A stretch of DNA of 64,000 nucleotides, from contig CP128433.1 of NCBI GenBank assembly GCA_032615215.1, positions 1,943,501-2,007,500 on the forward strand, read 5' to 3'. The DNA is from Microbulbifer sp. MKSA007. Lineage in GTDB: Bacteria > Pseudomonadota > Gammaproteobacteria > Pseudomonadales > Cellvibrionaceae. Of the stretch, positions 17,206-25,570 are shown piece by piece (the first letter of the stretch is position 1; each line of letters opens with the position of its first letter). Position numbers and translations under genes: made by a program. The notes below the pieces were generated by a model. It did no database searches. It was not told the origin of the DNA and saw nothing but the letters and a program-made list of their open reading frames with translations.

Positions 17206-18090
17206 ATGAATTTTTATACTGGTTCAGGAGCAATGACGGTTCAGCAGTATTTGACGCACCGGCGACAGTTTGAGGTGGGGTTCTGGGTGTTGTTTTTTGT
17301 CGGCCAGTGGCTTGTTCAGTTCGCTTTGGCATACTTTGATCACCGCCGCTGGGGTTCTATTTTTCAGCCATGGGAATTTCTGGTGTGGGAGGGAACCAGT
17401 ATCCTAATGATCGCAATCTTATTTCCGTTGATATTGCTTCTTGATCATTATTTTCCCCTGCGTAAGGGGAGAGTTCGGCAGAACTTGGCCATACATTTAT
17501 TTTTCACTTTGCCTTGGTCCTTGGTCCACGTTTCCGGCATGGTGTTTATGAGGACGGTCATTTACCACCTTAATGACGGTTCCTATAACTTTGGTAACTG
17601 GCCTGTAGAATTTTTCTATGAATATCTCAAAGATATTCAAACCTATGCCGCTCTTTTAAGCTCTGTTTATTTGTACCGCTTCTTATTGGTACGTTTACAG
17701 GGTGAGGCGCGCTTACTAGAAGAGCCAGATGAGGGAGATGCTGCTGAGCCAGTAGAAAGGCCGGAGCGTCTTCTGGTGAAAAAGCTGGGAAAAGAATTTC
17801 TGGTTAATGTGCAGGATATCGAATGGGTGGAAGCTGCTGGCAACTATGTCAATCTGCACCTGGGCGATAGAATTTACCCCCTGAGAGAGACTATGACCAA
17901 GTTACTGGAGCGTTTGGATCCAGGGTCATTCGCTCGCATCCACCGCTCCTATATTGTGCGCTTGGACTCTATTGCGGAGATTGAACCCCTGGAGAGCGGT
18001 GATGCGCGTATTCACTTGGTTGGCGGCCAGCTGATCCCGGTGAGCAGGCGCTACCGCGATCAGCTGAGGGCTCAATTAACCCCGGCTTAG
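17206..18090 (+). CDS. Membrane-anchored LytTR-domain transcriptional regulator (294 aa)
   Basis: The N-terminal ~155 residues contain about four hydrophobic segments (VGFWVLFFVGQWLVQFALAY, ILMIAILFPLILLLDHYF, a segment near FFTLPWSLVHVSGMVF and one near YAALLSSVYLYRFLLV). An acidic linker follows, and the last ~100 residues form a LytTR DNA-binding domain: VQDIEWVEAAGNYVNLHLG, FARIHRSYIVRL and the closing PVSRRYRDQL. There is no receiver domain, so it is probably a one-component membrane sensor acting directly on DNA. The divergent acyltransferase is the obvious candidate target. An alternative ATG at 17233, just after CAGGAG, would shorten it by nine residues. The end overlaps tcdA by 4 bp tail to tail. 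Confidence 0.88.
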   Translation: MNFYTGSGAMTVQQYLTHRRQFEVGFWVLFFVGQWLVQFALAYFDHRRWGSIFQPWEFLVWEGTSILMIAILFPLILLLDHYFPLRKGRVRQNLAIHLFFTLPWSLVHVSGMVFMRTVIYHLNDGSYNFGNWPVEFFYEYLKDIQTYAALLSSVYLYRFLLVRLQGEARLLEEPDEGDAAEPVERPERLLVKKLGKEFLVNVQDIEWVEAAGNYVNLHLGDRIYPLRETMTKLLERLDPGSFARIHRSYIVRLDSIAEIEPLESGDARIHLVGGQLIPVSRRYRDQLRAQLTPA

Positions 18091-18887
18091 TTTTTTGCCT
18101 GGAGAAGTCGCTCGATGGCCCGGTTGGCGGCCAAAAACCCAAAGGTGCCGGTAATCATAGTTGCCGCACCAAAGCCGCCACTGCAGTCTAATTTAACACC
18201 GTCCTGCATAGCGCTCTTCTGCTGGCATACTTGCCCATCTGGCTGCGGGTATACCATTGCTTCAGTGGAAAAGATCGCATCGATGCCAAACTGGCGCTTG
18301 CGACTCTTCTGGAAGTTGTGAAAGCGGTATAGATGTTGGCGGACTTTTGCCAGCATCGGATCATTAATTGTACGGCCGAGATCGGCGCACTCAATGCGAT
18401 CGGGGGAGCGCTTACCTCCTGCGGAACCAACCGTTATCAAGCGTATTTTTCGGGCTTTACAGTAAGCGATCAGGGCGGCTTTTACCCGTGCGGAGTCTAT
18501 TGCATCAATCACCACATCGATAGGGTGTATATCAGGATTGATCAGCTCTGAGAAATTGTCATTAGCGATAAAGTCCTCTTCCGTATGAACTGTAATCTCC
18601 GGGTTAATCTGCCGTAGGCGCTCTGCCATCACCTCGACCTTGATGTGGCCTACAGTATCGGCGAGTGCGTGGCTCTGACGATTGGTATTGGTGATGCAGA
18701 CGTCATCCAAGTCTATTAGCGTCAACTGGCCAATGCCGCTTCGCGCCAAGGCCTCTGCGGTCCAGCTCCCTACGCCACCAATACCGATCACCAATATGTG
18801 AGCAGAGGATAAAATTTCGAGGGCCTTATCGCCATACAGGCGAGCAATGCCGCCAAATCGCTGTAAATACTGGTCAGACAAGCTCAT
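18087..18887 (-). CDS. tcdA: tRNA threonylcarbamoyladenosine dehydratase TcdA (CsdL)
   Basis: E1-like ATP-dependent enzyme that converts t6A37 of tRNA to cyclic t6A; sulfur relay from CsdA/CsdE supports it in E. coli. The start at 18887 gives MSLSDQYLQRFGGIARLYG, the typical TcdA beginning; the frame upstream of it is open but overlaps the preceding gene. The ThiF/MoeB-type fold is seen in VIGIGGVGSWTAEALARSGIG (nucleotide-binding loop), LIDLDDVCITNTNRQ and DVVIDAIDSARVK, with GGFGAATMITGTFGF at the end. The 266-aa length matches the family. GAAGAGA lies before the ATG. It overlaps the DCC gene by 14 bp, so the two are probably co-transcribed. Confidence 0.92.
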   Translation of the reverse strand: MSLSDQYLQRFGGIARLYGDKALEILSSAHILVIGIGGVGSWTAEALARSGIGQLTLIDLDDVCITNTNRQSHALADTVGHIKVEVMAERLRQINPEITVHTEEDFIANDNFSELINPDIHPIDVVIDAIDSARVKAALIAYCKARKIRLITVGSAGGKRSPDRIECADLGRTINDPMLAKVRQHLYRFHNFQKSRKRQFGIDAIFSTEAMVYPQPDGQVCQQKSAMQDGVKLDCSGGFGAATMITGTFGFLAANRAIERLLQAKN

Positions 18888-19323
18888 CTGGGGTCTCTTC
18901 AGGTACATCTTCCAAAAACCGCTGTTTGTCAGCGTCACACGGCAATAGGCAACTTTCCCGTTGACCAAACCAGCGATAGCGGTTTCGAGCAACCAAGTCG
19001 TAGAGCCAATCCCTTGCCGGGCGGGGAATGTAGCGCAAAATGGCCAATAAACGCCAGGGTTGTGGTAGGCGGCTGGCAATTCTCAGTGCCGCTTCACTTT
19101 TGTAAAAGGATTGGTAAGTGCCACCATGTCGTTCCAGCAAAATCATGGTTTGGTAAGTGTCCAGCGGCAGGTTCAGCTGTTTAAGGAAGTGCTGGCCTGC
19201 ATTGGACTGCACTCGGCACAGGGTAAAGCGCTGCTCTCTGTCGCGCTTGAGTATTAGTTGACTCCAGCTATTGCACAGGTTGCAGATGCTATCAAACAGG
19301 ATGATGTTGTTTGGCAATGACAT
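18874..19323 (-). CDS. DCC-family thiol-disulfide oxidoreductase-like protein (DUF393)
   Basis: A 149-aa soluble protein of the DCC family, named for its N-terminal Asp-x-x-Cys-x-x-Cys motif, here FDSICNLCNSW (Cys14 and Cys17 by count). A predicted redox role rests on this CxxC-like pair and a thioredoxin-like fold; no substrate is established. Other family landmarks are a hydrophobic stretch around QTMILLERHGGTYQSFYKSEAALRIA and WRLLAILRYIPRPARDWLYDLVARNRYRWFG. It sits between slyD and tcdA on the same strand and overlaps tcdA by 14 bp. Confidence 0.85.
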   Translation of the reverse strand: MSLPNNIILFDSICNLCNSWSQLILKRDREQRFTLCRVQSNAGQHFLKQLNLPLDTYQTMILLERHGGTYQSFYKSEAALRIASRLPQPWRLLAILRYIPRPARDWLYDLVARNRYRWFGQRESCLLPCDADKQRFLEDVPEETPDELV

Positions 19324-19336
19324 TGGGGAAGGGGGG

Positions 19337-19359
19337 AACGCCGCGCGGCTGGCGGCGTT
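19337..19359 (-). terminator. Hairpin between slyD and the DCC gene
   Basis: AACGCCGC/GCGGCGTT with a 7-base loop lies in the 49-bp gap. No T-run follows, so it may be only a weak terminator or processing hairpin. Confidence 0.4.
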
Positions 19360-19372
19360 TCATATCATGGGA

Positions 19373-19837
19373 TCAGTGCACGTGGCCGTGATCAACTTCT
19401 TCGGCAGTCGCTTCGCGTACAGAAACAACTTCAATTTCGAAGTGCAGCTCAACGCCGGCGAGGGGGTGGTTGCCATTGATAGTGACTTCGTCGCCGTCGA
19501 TGTCGATAATTTCGACTTCAATCGGGTGACCTTCGGTGCTCTCTGCACGGAATGCCATTCCTACAGATAACTCTTCAACACCACCAAAGGCACTGCGCGG
19601 CATGGTTTGGATCAGCTCCGGGTTTTGCTCGCCGTAACCGTCTTCTGGTGCGATTACCGCAGTAAATTTATCACCGGGTGCCTTTTCCAGCATCTCGCGC
19701 TCAAGCCCAGGAATGATATTACCAACCCCTTGCAGATATTTGAGCGGCTCTCCATTGGCTGAGGAGTCAATGACTGTTCCGTCAGCATCTTTCAGGGTGT
19801 AGTGGATCTCCACAACTGTGTGGTTGGCAATCTTCAT
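19373..19837 (-). CDS. slyD: FKBP-type peptidyl-prolyl cis-trans isomerase SlyD
   Basis: Cytoplasmic prolyl isomerase and chaperone of 154 aa. The FKBP domain (MKIANHTVVEIHYTLKDADG..., with LKYLQGVGNIIPGLEREM) is interrupted by the insert-in-flap chaperone domain (about residues 70-125), then resumes with NHPLAGVELHFEIEVVSV. The tail ends HGHVH, a short version of the His-rich metal-binding tail of E. coli SlyD, so nickel delivery may be reduced. The start at 19837 gives the standard N-terminus. No sharp ribosome site is visible beyond AGAG. Confidence 0.92.
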   Translation of the reverse strand: MKIANHTVVEIHYTLKDADGTVIDSSANGEPLKYLQGVGNIIPGLEREMLEKAPGDKFTAVIAPEDGYGEQNPELIQTMPRSAFGGVEELSVGMAFRAESTEGHPIEVEIIDIDGDEVTINGNHPLAGVELHFEIEVVSVREATAEEVDHGHVH

Positions 19838-19975
19838 GAATAATCTCTGATATAAAAGAGTATGTGAATGAGCGCTTACCGCTGCGCAATAAAACGGGGG
19901 GTAAAGGCTGTGAAGCGCAATTGTATTGACAGGGCGGGCGCGCCGCAACTTGTGCGTGCGCGCCGCTGATAAAGA

Positions 19976-20334
19976 TTAGCAAGCGATTGACAGGTCCTGC
20001 TCACAACCTCCATAGAGATTGGTTACGATCGCAACCAGTTGTGTGCTGAAGTCAGGGCGATAGCCCAACTCCAATAGGCGACCCTCGAAATACTCCAGCA
20101 TTGAATCGAATAGCTCTGGGTTTAACCCCTGGCTAAAAAACGGGCGCGACTACTCCGGTCTGGTTCCGGTGTAGATGACAACGCATGGCTCAAAAACTGA
20201 GCTTGACGACTTAATTGTTTGCGGAAATCACAAGTTTCGTAGGCTGAAAGGTGGTGGCTGAGAGCACCGTAAAATTCACTGACTGTACGGTTGACAAATT
20301 TAGCACCACCGACCTGATCCAACAGGCTTTCCAT
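19976..20334 (-). pseudogene. Truncated-haemoglobin-like gene, frameshifted
   Basis: The frame starting at the ATG 20334 (GGGGGAG upstream) reads MESLLDQVGGAKFVNRTVSEFY and QAQFLSHAL, matching the N-terminal helices of group 1 truncated globins, then stops at 20122. One added base in the A6 run at 20135-20140 joins it to GLNPELFDSMLEYFEGRLLELGYRP...AIVTNLYGG, which fits the C-terminal globin helices, ending at 19976. The proximal haem His of the F helix (normally four residues before GL/GI) is absent: the restored reading places Phe there. It may therefore not bind haem in the usual way. The break is probably a homopolymer error, but the missing His makes me cautious about function. Confidence 0.6.
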
Positions 20335-20669
20335 ATCTCTCCCCCGGTGAGCAGTTGGCACTGATTTAAAGTTTATCCGCAGAGCCGAAAAAGTATTTTG
20401 GTAACGAGAAGCACAATGTGCATTGGCTCAATGGCGGTACAACATTAATTGGTGACGAGCCTAAGACATATTCTTTCAGTATGCCAACTTGGTTTAAGAA
20501 AATTGTCATTCTGTTCGACAGGTTGTCACATATTGGGGGTTTATTTCGCCAAAGAAGAAAATCTATGTTTGCGCAAGTATTTTCTAAGCCTTTACACTTT
20601 ATTTTTTCTTCTTGGTGTTAGACTGCACGCTTGCACCAAATAATAAATTTCAACCTTTTGAGATAATTT
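20335..20669. other. Intergenic stretch between globin-like gene and HIT gene
   Basis: AT-rich, no convincing reading frame. It must hold the promoters of both divergent flanking genes, but I cannot pick clear -35/-10 pairs. Confidence 0.5.
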
Positions 20670-21092
20670 ATGGCAAGTATTTTTACTCAGATAATTAATG
20701 GCGATTTACCTGGCAATTTTATTTGGAGAGATGAAAAGGTCGTAGCTATTTTGACCATTTCACCCATTAAGGCTGGTCATTGTTTGGTCATCCCTGTTGA
20801 GGAAATTAATCATTGGGATGATGTTCCGGAGGAGCTGGCGAGTCATCTAATGCTGGTTGCGCAAAAGGTGGCGAAAGGGCTGAAAGCAACTTACTCACCG
20901 AAGCGAGTGGGCGTAATGATCGCTGGGATTGAAGTGCCACATACCCATATCCACCTGATACCCGTAGATGAATTGTCAGACTTTGACTTCTCTAAGCAAA
21001 AGCCTGCTTCTTCAGAGCAGTTGGCACATGAGGCGGAAAAGATTCGACAATCCCTAAAGGAGCTGGGCTTTAGCGAGGCGGAGTGCGGCTAG
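20670..21092 (+). CDS. HIT-family (histidine triad) hydrolase (140 aa)
   Basis: Nucleotide-binding protein of the histidine triad family, 140 aa. The N-terminus ASIFTQIINGDLPGNFIWRDE is the typical HIT start, and the triad HTHIHLIP near residue 92 holds the catalytic His. Family members hydrolyse nucleoside phosphoramidates or dinucleoside polyphosphates; the substrate is not predictable. It stands alone between divergent or unrelated neighbours. The ribosome site is weak (TTGAGATAATTT before ATG). Confidence 0.88.
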   Translation: MASIFTQIINGDLPGNFIWRDEKVVAILTISPIKAGHCLVIPVEEINHWDDVPEELASHLMLVAQKVAKGLKATYSPKRVGVMIAGIEVPHTHIHLIPVDELSDFDFSKQKPASSEQLAHEAEKIRQSLKELGFSEAECG

Positions 21093-21223
21093 GTCGTTAA
21101 GATTGATTTTTTAGACTGCATGGTCATATGGTGTCCCCAAAATATTTGTGGGACACTGCATCCAAGTCCCCCGCTTACTGAGTCACATAGGTATGAACTG
21201 GTAATAACGATGAGATTCCTCTA

Positions 21224-22033
21224 ATGATGATTTTGAAGAAGACACTCTTTGCCCCGCTGGTAGTAGTCCTCGCCACAGTCGCTGCGTTTTGCACTAATGC
21301 CCAGGCAGAAGAAATGGAAACTAAGCGTTTCGATATGGAAGGGTTCACTCAGGTGTCTCTCAAGGGAAGTTCTCACTTGAAGTTGATTCAGGGGGACAGT
21401 TTTGAAGTTGTCGCTGTCGGCCCTGTCAGCACAATGCCCTACGTCAAAGTTGAGGTGAAAGGGGAAAGGTTGGAGTTATCCGTTGAGGAAAACACCCAGA
21501 ACCTTTTTGGATTTGTCACCATATCCCGAGGGCAGGGAGATGAAGTTAACTTCACCGTGACGATGCCTAAAATTGAGGCTCTTAAGGTGACTGGCTCTGG
21601 TGAGGCTAGATCTTCAAGTGTTGAGAGTGAAGGCCTAACTTTGGGGGTGACGGGCTCAGGAATGATCAATATCGACAAGGTCGCCGCAGAATCCTTGAAA
21701 GCGTATGTTACTGGTTCCGGTGATTTGTTCCTCAACAAGGCATTGACTGTCAAAGGGGAAGTAGCGGTGACAGGCTCTGGCGACATGAAGATAAGTACTA
21801 TTACCGGTGAGAGTTTACTAGCGGAGATACAAGGTTCCGGCGATATGTTGGTTGGCGGGCGAGTCGCCGATGTGAACGTTCGCCTCATGGGTTCAGGAGA
21901 TTTTATTGGCCGCAGTCTGCGCGCCGATACTGCCAGCGGTTCAATAATGGGATCGGGTGATATTGTCTTGAAACGGCCGGGAACTGACTCCTTCTCAGTG
22001 ATGGGGTCGGGAGACGTAGCGCTGGTTGACTAA
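21224..22033 (+). CDS. Secreted head-GIN (DUF2807) domain protein (269 aa)
   Basis: The signal peptide ends with NAQA (cleavage near residue 28). The rest is a repetitive beta-strand protein in which the motif (T/M/Q)GSG(D/E/M) recurs about every 17-19 residues, nine or so times, the pattern of the head-GIN or putative auto-transporter adhesin domain. Such proteins are expected to form an elongated beta-solenoid at the cell surface or in the periplasm. The C-terminus ends soon after the last repeat and carries no obvious membrane anchor. Function is unknown. Upstream is a 130-bp gap after the HIT gene. Confidence 0.85.
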   Translation: MMILKKTLFAPLVVVLATVAAFCTNAQAEEMETKRFDMEGFTQVSLKGSSHLKLIQGDSFEVVAVGPVSTMPYVKVEVKGERLELSVEENTQNLFGFVTISRGQGDEVNFTVTMPKIEALKVTGSGEARSSSVESEGLTLGVTGSGMINIDKVAAESLKAYVTGSGDLFLNKALTVKGEVAVTGSGDMKISTITGESLLAEIQGSGDMLVGGRVADVNVRLMGSGDFIGRSLRADTASGSIMGSGDIVLKRPGTDSFSVMGSGDVALVD

Positions 22034-22159
22034 GTGGCGGCTCCTGAGCCCCCTTGCATCTAAGGCGTTCGGCCAGAGGGCTGTGCGCCTATTTCTTTTT
22101 GGGGGTATTCTTGAGCCTCCATCATCCTCTCTATCCCCATTTCTGGAAGTCAGCTTTAT

Positions 22160-23629
22160 ATGGAGCCCAAAGTGACAGAGTGTGTGTCGCTGGACCGCGA
22201 AGATTCTATGTCTCGCGAGAGTCAATCTCGCCCACATTTAAAAGAAAAACTACGGCGCTGGAGCCGAGAGGCCCAGGATAAATCCCACTGGGCCGCCGAG
22301 CGCTTGTTGGACCGACGCATCTGTATCGGTATCACTGGGCTCAGTGGTGCTGGCAAGTCCACGTTTCTCACCAGTCTGATATACCAACTCTGCAATCCGG
22401 AGAAGTCTCAATTACCTGGTTTTGCCCCTGCGCTCAATGGCGATCTGTTGGGGGCAGAGTTGAAGCCAGCGCTGGACTCTGGTTTGGCGCCATTTGACTA
22501 TCAGACCTGCCTGTCGGCACTGATGGCTGAGCCACCTAGTTGGCCACAGAGTACTAGAGATGCTTCGGCTATGGAGTTACACATCCATTTACGCAGCCGG
22601 CGCCGTTTTCGGGGTAATGGTAGAAAGACGTTGGTAGTGGAGTTGCGTGACTACCCCGGGGAATGGTTGATGGACTTGCCGCTATTGCGTATGGATTACG
22701 CAGAGTGGTGTCGTCATCAAGCACACCTATTTTCTACAGATGCGCGATCAATGCTGGCCCCCCGGTTGATAGCTCAGCTGGCAGCACTGTCCCCCCAGGC
22801 GAATGCCAGTGAAGTAAATTTGGACGAATTATGGGGGGAATACCGAGCTTATCTCCTGAGTTGCCGAACCAAGTTGAATCTCAGTTATTTACAGCCTGGT
22901 AGAGCGCTGCTAGACGAGGAGGCGTACGGGGTAGTCCCACTCCTGGATTTGCGTGGTTTAGATGCTGGGCAGTTAGCTGCTTTGTCTGAGAGTAGTGTTT
23001 TTAAGGTTTTGCAGGCGCGTTACGAACGCTATGTGCGGGCGCAGGTAAAACCCTTTGTAGATAGCCATTTTCGACATATCGATCGACAACTGGTACTGGT
23101 AGATATGATTGGCACTCTATTTGCTGGTGAACAGTCCCTGGAAGATATGCGTCTGGCATTTGCTCATATTGCCGATACATTCCGCTATGGCGAATCGGGG
23201 TTTTTAAGCAAGCTATGGCGCCCAAAGGTTAATCGACTCCTTTTTGCTGCGACTAAAGTCGATCAGGTACTTGCTGCCGACCACGATGCTTTGAGGCAGC
23301 TTCTAGGCCAGCAGTTACAACAGACTTTCTCCGATGCCCGTCACCGGGGTTTGCCGGTATTTAGTGAGGCGATTGCCGCGGTTCGCTGCTCTAGAGAGGG
23401 GCAGAAGAATGGACGGAGAATGCTGATGGGTTATGACCTCGAAGGGCAGTATTTGGGTTTTGAGAATGCGGAAATTTTTGCCCAGGCGCCCTATGAAGAG
23501 CAGGGGTGGAGCCACTATGCGGGAGCTGCACCACCACAGCTGCGGCCTCCAGTGGGAATGCAGGAAGGACATATTCCACATATACGGGTGGATGCTCTTT
23601 TGAACCTTCTGTTGGGAGATAAGGTTTGA
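22160..23629 (+). CDS. ycjX: YcjX-family GTP/ATP-binding protein
   Basis: P-loop NTPase of the YcjX (DUF463) family, 489 aa. The Walker A motif ITGLSGAGKST is at residues 58-68, followed by family stretches LVVELRDYPGEWLMDLPLL (Walker B-like) and LLFAATKVDQV (the NKxD-like specificity position reads TKVD). E. coli ycjX and ycjF sit beside the phage-shock (psp) genes and are induced with them; no pspABC is next to this copy. The last four bases overlap the ycjF start, indicating translational coupling. The start could also be the ATG at 22208; GGAAG precedes 22160. Confidence 0.9.
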   Translation: MEPKVTECVSLDREDSMSRESQSRPHLKEKLRRWSREAQDKSHWAAERLLDRRICIGITGLSGAGKSTFLTSLIYQLCNPEKSQLPGFAPALNGDLLGAELKPALDSGLAPFDYQTCLSALMAEPPSWPQSTRDASAMELHIHLRSRRRFRGNGRKTLVVELRDYPGEWLMDLPLLRMDYAEWCRHQAHLFSTDARSMLAPRLIAQLAALSPQANASEVNLDELWGEYRAYLLSCRTKLNLSYLQPGRALLDEEAYGVVPLLDLRGLDAGQLAALSESSVFKVLQARYERYVRAQVKPFVDSHFRHIDRQLVLVDMIGTLFAGEQSLEDMRLAFAHIADTFRYGESGFLSKLWRPKVNRLLFAATKVDQVLAADHDALRQLLGQQLQQTFSDARHRGLPVFSEAIAAVRCSREGQKNGRRMLMGYDLEGQYLGFENAEIFAQAPYEEQGWSHYAGAAPPQLRPPVGMQEGHIPHIRVDALLNLLLGDKV

Positions 23630-24750
23630 TTAACAGTGATAAAAATACTGAGTACCGTCGCGAAACACGTATCGAGTCGCTAGATGAGCCTGGACAGGAG
23701 GTCCCGCACAGAGATGCGACGCGGGTGGAACCGCTTGCGGATGAGTCAGTGGAGATTCCTAGGTCAATAACCACTGGAGAGTCTCTTCCTGATCGGATTG
23801 CTTTCTCCGAGTTGCGCCTACCCACTTTCCGGTTTAAGTGGCTAAAGCCAGCAGTGCTCTCTGCGCTTGCAGTAGTGGTGGTCGTGGTCGGATGGGAGTT
23901 TTATGGACTTTATCAATGGGCGGTCGATAAACACTGGGGATTGGGACTTTTTGTGGCTGTTTTGATGGCGGGCTTCAGTGCAATCATTGGTAGTTCCGTG
24001 TGGGAGTTTTTCCGAGCGGGGCGCCCACTGAACAAGCTTGAAAAAACTCAGGCAATGGCTGCCGAGGCCCGAGACTGCCGCAGTCACCAAGAGGCGCAAG
24101 TATTCAGGCGCAATTTGCAGGAGCATTTTGCCGGTAAGCCCCAAGGTGTACTGCTCAATCGAGTTCTAGATGAGGCAGCTGACTATTACGATAGCAGTGA
24201 GTTGTTAGAGCATTTAGAGGTTACCTTCTTAAATGCCCTTGACCAAGAGGCTCTAAGGAGAGTCGTGCGCCACTCAACGAGCACTGGTGCACTGGTTGGG
24301 CTGAGCCCTTTTGCCAGTATCGATATTCTGGTTGCCCTGAGGCAGTCACTGCGAATGATTGATGATGTGGCGCAGATTTATGGTGTGCAGCCGTCTCTTG
24401 TGGTGCGATGGCGCTTGTTCAAGAGGGTTTTGTCTTTGGTCGCCTACACTGGCGCGAGTGAGTATGCGATCAGTGAAATGTGGCCGGAACTTGTTGGCGA
24501 TAGCATGCTGAGCACAGTATCTGTGCGTTTGGGGCAGGGGGTCGGAGCCAGTCTGTTTGTTGCGCGTATCGGCTTGGCGACAATGCAAAGCTGTCGGCCA
24601 ATCCCTTTTACTGAAAAGCAGCGCCCTCGCCTGAGATCAGTTATGGCCCGTATTGGTGGTGGCCTTAAAGAGAGGATGCCCGAGTTGTTTTCTATGGTTG
24701 GGCTTAGCTCGCGAAAGGAAGCAAAGGTTCGGAAGGCGGGTACCGAGTAG
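23626..24750 (+). CDS. ycjF: YcjF-family membrane protein (DUF697, TIGR01620 type)
   Basis: A 374-aa inner-membrane protein starting with TTG that overlaps the ycjX stop. The first ~65 residues are charged and cytoplasmic, then two hydrophobic segments follow (PAVLSALAVVVVVVGWEFYG and GLGLFVAVLMAGFSAIIGSSVWEFF). The remaining C-terminal two thirds carry the DUF697 features (ALVGLSPFASIDILVALRQSLRMIDDVAQIYG and GQGVGASLFVARIGLATMQSCRPIPF). The standard ycjX-ycjF order and overlap support the assignment. It is thought to act with YcjX in envelope stress, but the mechanism is not established. Confidence 0.9.
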   Translation: MINSDKNTEYRRETRIESLDEPGQEVPHRDATRVEPLADESVEIPRSITTGESLPDRIAFSELRLPTFRFKWLKPAVLSALAVVVVVVGWEFYGLYQWAVDKHWGLGLFVAVLMAGFSAIIGSSVWEFFRAGRPLNKLEKTQAMAAEARDCRSHQEAQVFRRNLQEHFAGKPQGVLLNRVLDEAADYYDSSELLEHLEVTFLNALDQEALRRVVRHSTSTGALVGLSPFASIDILVALRQSLRMIDDVAQIYGVQPSLVVRWRLFKRVLSLVAYTGASEYAISEMWPELVGDSMLSTVSVRLGQGVGASLFVARIGLATMQSCRPIPFTEKQRPRLRSVMARIGGGLKERMPELFSMVGLSSRKEAKVRKAGTE

Positions 24751-24794
24751 CTACTGGGATCGTAAGTCAATCTCTTGGGCTGACTATTTGATGT

Positions 24795-24819
24795 AAGGGG
24801 GCGAAAATCTGCCCCCTTT
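24795..24819. terminator. Bidirectional terminator between ycjF and minus-strand gene
   Basis: AAGGGGGC/GCCCCCTT with an 8-base loop lies between convergent genes; TTTG follows on the plus strand and A/T-rich DNA on the other side. Confidence 0.75.
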
Positions 24820-24828
24820 GTCAGCAAC

Positions 24829-25341
24829 TTATTGAAACTGTTTTTTCATCAACATGCGGGTGTGATGTCGATCAACCAGCTGGGCCAGGGCTTCATAGCG
24901 GCGCTGTATGAAGGGGGCGGGGTTGTTATTTCCCGATTCATCCCGATATTCAACTCCAGACCGGACGTGTTGGAGCTCCTTGGCTAACTCTCTGATGGCG
25001 GTGAAGATCTTTTGTGTGTCGTCTTTGCTGTGAAATACTGAGCTTTTTGTGGTGTCTGTCAGGTAATCATCGCACTCGCTCAGCCAGTCCAACCTCTGTT
25101 CAAGAAACTGTATTGTATTGCGAATTCCCCCGGTGTATTCGGGGTTGAAGTTATGGTTGATATACTTGTCGAGGCTACGCATGCCCGAGCCGACAAATTG
25201 TTCAACCACATCGCCACAGTATTTTTCTGACAGATAGGATGGATGAGACTTTGCGCTGCTTAAATTGCTGATGAGCAGTAGAGAGGTAAGCAATAGGGCG
25301 CGCTGCATCACTGCATTTGGGTATTTCATATTATTGCCCAT
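24829..25341 (-). CDS. Hypothetical exported protein (170 aa)
   Basis: The N-terminus looks like a signal peptide: a short charged stretch, then ALLLTSLLLISNLSSAKS, cleavage near residue 31. The mature part is polar, predicted largely helical, and has two cysteines (YCGD and SECDD) that could form a disulfide in the periplasm. I do not recognise a family. An internal ATG at 25329 is an equally possible start. It is transcribed divergently from gor. Confidence 0.65.
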   Translation of the reverse strand: MGNNMKYPNAVMQRALLLTSLLLISNLSSAKSHPSYLSEKYCGDVVEQFVGSGMRSLDKYINHNFNPEYTGGIRNTIQFLEQRLDWLSECDDYLTDTTKSSVFHSKDDTQKIFTAIRELAKELQHVRSGVEYRDESGNNNPAPFIQRRYEALAQLVDRHHTRMLMKKQFQ

Positions 25342-25570
25342 AGGTTTTGCTCTTATTAATGACTGTTATTTTATCCGCCTCAGGTTTTTTTGTTGTGCAA
25401 TTTCCTCTGGCGGGCTGATATCTGTGACAGCAGTCACATGAATATCCAAAGCGAAGTCAAGTGTCAACGGTTATTAAGTAAGAATTGTCAGCTTGAGATG
25501 GTTGTTCACAGAAAACTTATTGTCGGGCTGTTTAAAAATTATTCGAAGCATAGCTGAGTGGGAGTTTATT

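Noticed and set aside
21590..22010. DNA tandem repeat or CRISPR-like array
   Set aside because: The periodic GGTTCCGGTGAT-like pieces are the coding of GSGD repeats in the GIN-domain protein; they are too diverged and unevenly spaced for an array.
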